Below are positions 22,352 through 27,028 of a stretch of DNA of 27,028 nucleotides, in pieces (position 1 is the first letter of the stretch; every line of letters begins with the position of its first letter). The DNA is taken from contig HF995393.1 of the NCBI GenBank assembly GCA_000432335.1, positions 1 through 27,028 of the forward strand, in the 5' to 3' direction. This DNA is from Firmicutes bacterium CAG:646. Its GTDB lineage: Bacteria; Bacillota; Clostridia; Lachnospirales; Lachnospiraceae. The notes under the pieces are model-generated. The model saw nothing but the letters and a program-made list of their open reading frames with translations. It did no database searches and was not told the DNA's origin. A program made the translations under genes and the position numbers.

Positions 22352-23785
22352 ATGGACTTTTTGCAATCCGCAGGTGATTTTTTCCTGCAGCTGATACACG
22401 TTGTGTACAATCTTCTCTGGGGTGATCTGATCACGATTCCGCTTCCCGGCGGAAGTTCTCTGGGCTTGTCCCTGCTGGTGCTTATTCTGATCCCTATGGG
22501 AATCTACTGCACCATCAAAACTCGTTTTCTTCCTTTCCGTCTGTTTCCCGAAATGATACGGACTGTTACGGAAAAGAAGAAAGTCATTCATGAACATCAT
22601 ATTTCCGGTGTGCAGGCTTTGGTTGTCTCCACTGCTACCCGGGTGGGAATGGGCAATCTGGTAGGTGTGGTGGCCGCTATCTCTGCCGGCGGAGCCGGAG
22701 CAGTCTTTTGGATGTGGGTAATCGCACTTTTAGGCTCCTCCACCGCTTTTGTAGAAGCTACGCTTGCTCAGCTTTACAAAGAAAAAGACCCTCTGTACGG
22801 AGGTTACCGAGGCGGCCCCGCTTACTATATCCATCACCTTTTTATGAAAAAGAAGGAGCATCCAAAGAAAAAACGTTCTGTCATCGCTGTACTTTTTGCT
22901 CTCTCCGGTCTGTTGTGTTGGTGTGGAATCAGCCAGGTGGTAGGAAATTCTGTTTCCTCTTCTTTTGAAAATGCCTTCCATATTCCGCCTCTTTACACAA
23001 CCATCGTTCTTGTAGGTATCGCGGCTGTGATCGTCCTTCGGAAGAATGCCACGGTAAAAGTTTTAGATGTTATAGTTCCCGTGATGGCAGTCTGCTTTTT
23101 TGCCATTACTATCTTCATCACGCTGAAAAATATCACGCTGCTGCCTTCGGTATTGAAACAGATTTTTCAGGAGGCTTTCGGTTTTCGTCAGGTTGTCGCC
23201 GGAGGAATCGGCGCCGTTATTATGAACGGAGCAAAACGTGGACTTTTCTCCAATGAAGCCGGATCTGGTTCTGCTCCCTGCGCCGCTGCAGCGGCAGACA
23301 TCGATCATCCTGCCAAAGAAGGACTTCTTCAGGCATTGGGCGTATTTATTGATACCCTGGTAATTTGCAGCTGTACCGCCATGATCATGCTGCTCACACC
23401 GGCAAAACTTACCAGTGGACTGGCTGGCATGGATCTCTTACAGGAATCCATGCGTTACCATCTGGGAGAATTTGGCGTGATTTTTATCGCCGTGATTCTC
23501 TGGCTGTTCAGTTTTTCCACCTTTATCGGAATTCTTTTTTACGCCAGACCCAATGTGGCATACCTTTTCGGTGATAACTGGACCTCTCAGACACTCTATA
23601 AAATTCTCGCCTTAGTCATGCTGTTTATCGGAGGACTTGCCACTTATACTTTTGTGTGGGATTTAGGAGATATCGGCGTGGGACTTATGACAGTGTTTAA
23701 TATGATCGCTTTGATTCCTCTGACGCCGAAAGCTGTGGAATCGCTGAAAGATTTTGAAACAAAATATCGGACGAAGAAAAAATAA
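22352..23785 (+). CDS. alanine/glycine:cation symporter (AGCS family)
   Basis: 477 residues, usual for the family, with about 11 hydrophobic segments. AGCS signatures are clear: GIYCTIKTRFLPFR near residues 50-63, SGVQALVVSTATRVGMGNLVGV (about 88-108), the GGYRGGPAYYI loop, and GLFSNEAGSGSAPCAAAAAD in the family's conserved mid-protein motif. It imports alanine or glycine with sodium (or protons) across the cytoplasmic membrane. The ribosome site is GGGGG at 9 bases. It is transcribed alone from its own promoter, with an AT-rich repeat region upstream that may carry control sites. The substrate is predicted at family level only. Confidence 0.95.
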   Translation: MDFLQSAGDFFLQLIHVVYNLLWGDLITIPLPGGSSLGLSLLVLILIPMGIYCTIKTRFLPFRLFPEMIRTVTEKKKVIHEHHISGVQALVVSTATRVGMGNLVGVVAAISAGGAGAVFWMWVIALLGSSTAFVEATLAQLYKEKDPLYGGYRGGPAYYIHHLFMKKKEHPKKKRSVIAVLFALSGLLCWCGISQVVGNSVSSSFENAFHIPPLYTTIVLVGIAAVIVLRKNATVKVLDVIVPVMAVCFFAITIFITLKNITLLPSVLKQIFQEAFGFRQVVAGGIGAVIMNGAKRGLFSNEAGSGSAPCAAAAADIDHPAKEGLLQALGVFIDTLVICSCTAMIMLLTPAKLTSGLAGMDLLQESMRYHLGEFGVIFIAVILWLFSFSTFIGILFYARPNVAYLFGDNWTSQTLYKILALVMLFIGGLATYTFVWDLGDIGVGLMTVFNMIALIPLTPKAVESLKDFETKYRTKKK

Positions 23786-23841
23786 TTCAAAGGAATATCA
23801 TCATCAAATCGCACTTCTGAATTCTGATGCTCTAAACCGCC

Positions 23842-23870
23842 TTGACTATATATCATTGTAATGATATCAT
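23842..23870 (+). promoter_or_regulatory. promoter of the DUF3990-HTH module with overlapping palindromes
   Basis: TTGACT (23842-23847), a 17-base spacer, then TATCAT (23865-23870). A 16-bp palindrome TATCATTGTAATGATA (23851-23866) fills the spacer and enters the -10, and a second palindrome ATGATATCAT (23861-23870) covers the -10. Such placement is typical of operators for autoregulated HTH proteins. Confidence 0.7.
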
Positions 23871-23893
23871 TCATACATAAAGAAACAAAGTAT

Positions 23894-23937
23894 GTCTCAG
23901 TTTTTGCTTGCAGTTGCAAGCAAAAACCTCGCGAGAC
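23894..23937. repeat. nested hairpin in the leader of the DUF3990 gene
   Basis: TTTTTGCTTGCA and TGCAAGCAAAAA (23901-23912 and 23915-23926) are exact inverted copies with a 2-base centre. They are enclosed by GTCTC (23894-23898) and GAGAC (23933-23937). It lies between the promoter and the start codon. No uridine tract follows on the plus strand, so it is not a plain terminator. Confidence 0.7.
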
Positions 23938-23986
23938 AGTAAACTGCTGAATCATTACAATTTTTCAACATTTCAGGAGGTACAAA

Positions 23987-24685
23987 ATGAGTAATCTCAC
24001 CTTATTTCATGGTTCTGATCACATTATTGAAAAACCGGATTTTCATCTTGGAAAGACTAATAATGATTACGGACGGGGTTTTTATTGTACAGAAGAATTG
24101 GAAATGGCAAAAGAATGGGTCTGCAAGCAAAACAATGACGGCTTTGCAAATAAGTACATCCTAAAATCAGATTCTTTGAACATATTAAATTTATTAGACG
24201 GATCGTATAATATTTTGCACTGGCTGGCACTCCTATTAAAAAACAGAACCTTTCGCCTTTCCAGTGAGATTGCCGAAGATGCCCGTCAATATATTATTCG
24301 GAATTTTTCTATTGATTTGGACGAGTATGATATTGTAATCGGATATCGGGCAGATGATTCTTATTTTTCTTTTGCAGAATCTTTTATACAAAACGGAATC
24401 CCGCTGCGTTCTTTAAATCAGGCGCTTCGGCTGGGAAAATTAGGCGCGCAAACTGTATTGATTTCAGAAAATTCTTTCGCAAATTTGCATTTTATCGGTG
24501 CCGAATCTGTTGAAAAGTCACTGTACTATTCCAAATTTATCGAGCGTGATTCCCTTGCCCGAAAAACGTACCGAGAAGAGATCCGTAATAGCATCACTTA
24601 TCAGGATGATATTTTTGTACTGGATATTCTCAGAGAGGAGATGACAAAAGAAGATGTACGCATACAGCGAATTGTATCTGAATGA
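23987..24685 (+). CDS. DUF3990 family protein, ADP-ribosyltransferase-like, putative toxin
   Basis: 232 residues, with TCAGGAGG upstream of ATG. The DUF3990 pattern is clear: FHGSDHIIEKPDFHLGK (7-23), NDYGRGFYCTEELEMAKEW (26-44) and YDIVIGYRADDSYFSFAESF (114-133). The HGS and YGRGFYCT...A pieces resemble the NAD-binding core of the ADP-ribosyltransferase/PARP superfamily, with H8 and Y28 or Y33 as candidate NAD contacts; a third, catalytic residue is not certain (Q155 or E161 region). No signal peptide. The 3' end overlaps the start of an HTH gene by 32 bases, so the two are coupled. This gene order and overlap resemble a toxin-antitoxin pair. Activity as a toxin is inference; the family assignment is from recall of motifs. 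Confidence 0.8.
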   Translation: MSNLTLFHGSDHIIEKPDFHLGKTNNDYGRGFYCTEELEMAKEWVCKQNNDGFANKYILKSDSLNILNLLDGSYNILHWLALLLKNRTFRLSSEIAEDARQYIIRNFSIDLDEYDIVIGYRADDSYFSFAESFIQNGIPLRSLNQALRLGKLGAQTVLISENSFANLHFIGAESVEKSLYYSKFIERDSLARKTYREEIRNSITYQDDIFVLDILREEMTKEDVRIQRIVSE

Positions 24686-25298
24686 TGCCAAACAAAATCT
24701 TGCAGTTTTTTTTGATTATATGGTCTGTACTTGTGGTCTTGATGGCGATTTTTGCACAAGATTATTCGTCCAGTCAGGATATGCGGATAAATTTGAGCGT
24801 GGCAATCCTGCTATCATCGCAGGAATGTCCGGCATTGAACTGGCAAGAAGGGTTCTGGAATACGCATATCCCCACAAACAATTTCCTCCCAGTGTATTTT
24901 CACCGGAACGTTCCGCAGAATACTGGGTTGGATGGGCTCTGGCAGAATATCAATGGATCACCTGCAAACGCTTTAAAAGTATTTTTTCCAGAATTTCATT
25001 TTCAGAGATCAGAGCCATGTACAGGGTTTATCATGAAATGGATATCATCCATTTCATAGAAGATATGGATACGCGATACCGGGAAGTTGAAAAAGAACCG
25101 CAACTGAAAGTAATCCGCGAAAGCCATGGTCTTTCCCAGCGGGAACTCGCCGAACTTTCCGGCGTAAAGCTTCGCTCCATTCAGATGTATGAGCAAAAAG
25201 TAAATAATATCGACAAAGCCCAGGCGGGTACTGTCTATAAACTTTCCAGAGTTCTCGGCTGTACCGTCGAAGACTTACTGGAAAATCCCGAAATGTGA
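24654..25298 (+). CDS. XRE-type HTH protein, putative antitoxin/repressor of the DUF3990 module
   Basis: 214 residues. The C-terminal part (150-207) is a Cro/cI helix-turn-helix: LKVIRESHGLSQRELAELSG, then VKLRSIQMYEQ, then YKLSRVLGCTVEDLLENP. The N-terminal 145 residues (SELYLNDAKQNLAVFFDYMV, FVQSGYADKFERGNP, EYWVGWALAEYQWI) form a separate helical domain that is probably the partner-binding part. The start lies inside the end of the DUF3990 gene; GGAG is 13 bases upstream, so translation likely depends on coupling. Two palindromes at the shared promoter are natural binding sites. It may neutralise and regulate its partner, by analogy with other toxin-HTH modules. A later start cannot be excluded. 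Confidence 0.85.
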   Translation: MYAYSELYLNDAKQNLAVFFDYMVCTCGLDGDFCTRLFVQSGYADKFERGNPAIIAGMSGIELARRVLEYAYPHKQFPPSVFSPERSAEYWVGWALAEYQWITCKRFKSIFSRISFSEIRAMYRVYHEMDIIHFIEDMDTRYREVEKEPQLKVIRESHGLSQRELAELSGVKLRSIQMYEQKVNNIDKAQAGTVYKLSRVLGCTVEDLLENPEM

Positions 25299-25313
25299 TT
25301 ACATCAAAAATTA

Positions 25314-25418
25314 ATCCAGAATATTTATACATTTTATTCTCAGTCTGCGCTCACTTTGATCCTGAAGTCTCAAAGATGTGTTCGACAAATTCGCTAAAAA
25401 TGTATAAATATTCTGGAT
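25314..25418. repeat. 105-bp element with 22-bp perfect terminal inverted repeats
   Basis: Bases 25314-25335 and 25397-25418 are exact inverted copies of 22 bp, beginning ATCCAGAATATTTATACA. The 61-bp interior holds a smaller CTTTGA/TCAAAG hairpin. It lies just after the HTH gene and before the end of argD. There is no clear uridine tract outside the arms. It could act as a transcription barrier between the convergent genes or be a small mobile remnant. Confidence 0.75.
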
Positions 25419-25456
25419 ATACATTTAATGCAACAACGCTTTCCAGTTTTTATTTC

Positions 25457-26647
25457 TTACAGACTCTTTTCCAGTTTTTCCACCATCTCATCGATATCTT
25501 CTTCCGTGATCACCAGCGGCGGCACCAGACGCAGTACATTTTCTCCTGCCGAGATTACGATCAATCCCTGTTCCAACGCCCGACTTACCACTTCTCCCAC
25601 TGGCTTTCCTTCCAGTACCAGTCCCTGCATCAATCCTTTTCCACGGCGAGCCATGATCATTGGATATTTATCCACCAGTTCATCCAGTTTTTCCTCCAGA
25701 TAGGGAGTGATCTGCTGCACATGTTCCAGAATATGCTCCTGCTCAAACAGATCGAATACTTTGCTCACTGCCGCACAGGCAAAGGGATTTCCTCCATAAG
25801 TGGTTCCATGGTCTCCCGGAACCAGGGAGGCGTTGGCAGTCTTTTCGTTAAGCACAAAAGCTCCCACTGGTACGCCGCAGCCCAGCGCCTTGGCGCAAGT
25901 CATCACATCCGGCTGTACTCCATAGGACTGACAGGCGAACATACTTCCCGTCCGTCCCATTCCGCACTGGATTTCATCCAGAATCAGCAGCATATCTTTC
26001 TCATCGCAAAGTTTCCGCACTCCCTGCAGAAATTCTTCAGTGGCGGGATAAATTCCCCCTTCTCCCTGTACGGTCTCCATGATAATGGCGCAGGTCTTTT
26101 CATTGATCTGAGCTTTCACACTTTCCAGATCATTAAAGTCTGCAAAGCGGATACCGCCGATCAAAGGCTTAAAAGGCTCCTGATAATGGGTATTTCCCGT
26201 TACGGACAAAGCTCCCAGACTTCTTCCATGGAAGGAATGGTTCATGGCAATGATCTCATGGTCGGTGCTTCCGTCCTTCAGATACGCATATTTCCGGGCA
26301 ACTTTGATGGCTCCCTCCACCGCCTCCGTTCCGCTGTTGGTAAAAAATACTTTGGACAGTCCTGCAGCTTTCGTCAGTTTTTCTGCCGCCTCGACCATCG
26401 GCACGTTGTAATACAGATTAGACGTATGAAGAAGCTTGTCGATCTGTTCTTTCAGGGTCTTACTATATTCCGGATGGTTATATCCCAGAGAAAACACAGC
26501 GATTCCCGCCGCAAAATCCAGATATTCCTTCCCCTCCACATCATAAAGGCGCACTCCCTGTCCCTTTTCCAGAACCACCGGAAAACGGTTATAGGTATGT
26601 AAAACTGCCTGTTCCGCCCGGTCTATATATTCTTTGCTACACATCAT
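25457..26647 (-). CDS. argD: acetylornithine aminotransferase
   Basis: 396 residues, a normal length. It is a class III PLP aminotransferase: FTNSGTEAVEGAIKVARKY (102-120, cofactor phosphate and binding), SFHGR (138-142), ILDEIQCGMGRTG (222-234, with D224 holding the pyridine nitrogen) and the Schiff-base lysine K253 in CAKALG. It converts N-acetylglutamate semialdehyde to N-acetylornithine in arginine synthesis; related enzymes also act in lysine synthesis. Its start overlaps the argB stop by about 11 bases (ATG at 26647 or 26644), so the genes are translationally coupled. No terminator of the usual kind follows; the 105-bp inverted-repeat element is 40 bases downstream. Confidence 0.96.
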   Translation of the reverse strand: MMCSKEYIDRAEQAVLHTYNRFPVVLEKGQGVRLYDVEGKEYLDFAAGIAVFSLGYNHPEYSKTLKEQIDKLLHTSNLYYNVPMVEAAEKLTKAAGLSKVFFTNSGTEAVEGAIKVARKYAYLKDGSTDHEIIAMNHSFHGRSLGALSVTGNTHYQEPFKPLIGGIRFADFNDLESVKAQINEKTCAIIMETVQGEGGIYPATEEFLQGVRKLCDEKDMLLILDEIQCGMGRTGSMFACQSYGVQPDVMTCAKALGCGVPVGAFVLNEKTANASLVPGDHGTTYGGNPFACAAVSKVFDLFEQEHILEHVQQITPYLEEKLDELVDKYPMIMARRGKGLMQGLVLEGKPVGEVVSRALEQGLIVISAGENVLRLVPPLVITEEDIDEMVEKLEKSL

Positions 26648-27028
26648 ATTCTTTCATACCCTCCTTTCGCAGGATTGCCGTTCCAATCCCCTTATTGGTG
26701 AAGATTTCCAACAGAAGACAGTGCGGCTGCCGTCCATCCAGAATATGCACCCGGGAAACTCCTTCCTCAATAGCGTCAATGCAGTTCTGCAATTTGGGGA
26801 TCATGCCGCCGCCCACATTTCCATTGTCGATCAGTTCCTTCGCATCTTTTACAAATAGTTTGGACAGCAGAGTGGAAGGGTCCTCCGGATTCAGGTATAC
26901 CCCTTCAATATCCGTAAGGAATGCCAGTTTTTCCGCATGGACCGCTTTCGCAATGGCGCAGGCCGCATCATCCGCATTGATATTGTAGGTCTGAAATTCT
27001 TTGTCCAGCCCCACGGGACAGATGATCG
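26637..27028 (-). CDS. argB: acetylglutamate kinase, C-terminal part (runs off the window)
   Basis: About 130 residues of the C-terminal half; the 5' end lies beyond base 27028. The frame stays open to the edge and reads IICPVGLDKEFQTYNINADD, matching the ArgB core in which NINAD contacts the substrate and nucleotide. It continues with AEKLAFLTDIEGVY and NVGGGMIPKLQNCIDAI (the GGMIPK motif holds the catalytic-site lysine) and ends in the HILDGR...LLLEIFTNKGIGT pattern typical of acetylglutamate kinases. It phosphorylates N-acetylglutamate, the second step of arginine synthesis. An apparent ATG at 27014 is internal, not the true start. It is upstream of and overlaps argD. Confidence 0.95.
   Translation of the reverse strand, partial: IICPVGLDKEFQTYNINADDAACAIAKAVHAEKLAFLTDIEGVYLNPEDPSTLLSKLFVKDAKELIDNGNVGGGMIPKLQNCIDAIEEGVSRVHILDGRQPHCLLLEIFTNKGIGTAILRKEGMKEYDV

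Noticed and set aside
24682..25059. Short plus-strand frame after the DUF3990 gene
   Set aside because: It overlaps the HTH gene in another frame. The HTH frame has clear domains and explains the region.
25295..26602. Plus-strand open frame of 435 codons
   Set aside because: Antisense to argD; the translation has no recognisable domain, and it begins inside the HTH gene end and crosses the inverted-repeat element.
1..27028. CRISPR array, tRNA or rRNA genes, complete insertion sequence
   Set aside because: No regularly spaced direct repeats, no tRNA cloverleaf or rRNA-like stretch, and no transposase frame were seen by eye; a dedicated scan was not possible.

Overview
The window looks like a chromosomal segment of a low-to-mid GC Firmicute of the Lachnospiraceae (Blautia, Dorea or Mediterraneibacter type). 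This rests on the DUF4364, DUF1836, DUF1540 and TIGR01212-type genes, a T-box-controlled thrS, an infC-rpmI-rplT operon with an L20-type leader, strong AGGAGG ribosome sites, and a lipoprotein GH85 endoglycosidase typical of gut commensals. The genus is inference. No rRNA, tRNA, complete insertion sequence, prophage or CRISPR array was seen.

Layout. 1-4124 (minus strand): an rRNA uracil methyltransferase (rlmD) with a clostridial C-terminal extension, followed by two accessory genes, a DUF6414-like protein and a DUF1016/YhcG PDDEXK nuclease; upstream of rlmD is a small membrane protein with an acidic tail. 4203-6989: pcrA helicase, divergent from a TrpR-like YerC regulator. 7003-9943: a shared terminator, then a DUF1836 regulator divergent from the thiamine transporter thiT, then a radical SAM protein overlapping a DUF4364 protein. 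10014-12069 (minus): a polysaccharide deacetylase followed by rarA. 12070-12599: a gene-poor stretch with a candidate small RNA and a truncated Uma2-family remnant. 12600-13910 (minus): infC-rpmI-rplT with an attenuator-type leader; infC appears to start at AUU. 14053-15201: a lipoprotein. 15298-17964 (minus): a DUF1540 cysteine-rich protein and thrS with its T-box. 18031-21828 (minus): a LysR regulator followed by a multidomain GH85 lipoprotein. 21829-22351: an AT-rich region with a symmetric four-site palindrome about 280 bp long. 22352-23785: an alanine/glycine:cation symporter. 23842-25298: a DUF3990 (ADP-ribosyltransferase-like) gene overlapping an HTH gene, resembling a toxin-antitoxin module, with inverted repeats on both sides. 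25457 to the end (minus): argD and the 3' part of argB.

Most of the window is housekeeping: DNA repair (pcrA, rarA), translation (infC, rpmI, rplT, thrS, rlmD) and arginine synthesis (argB-argD). The accessory layer is the DUF6414/DUF1016 pair, the Uma2 scar, the GH85/LysR locus, the symmetric palindrome and the DUF3990-HTH module. The best candidates for undescribed biology are the DUF3990-HTH module with its palindromic promoter and flanking repeats, the four-site palindrome at 21901-22180, and the candidate small RNA near 12204-12280.
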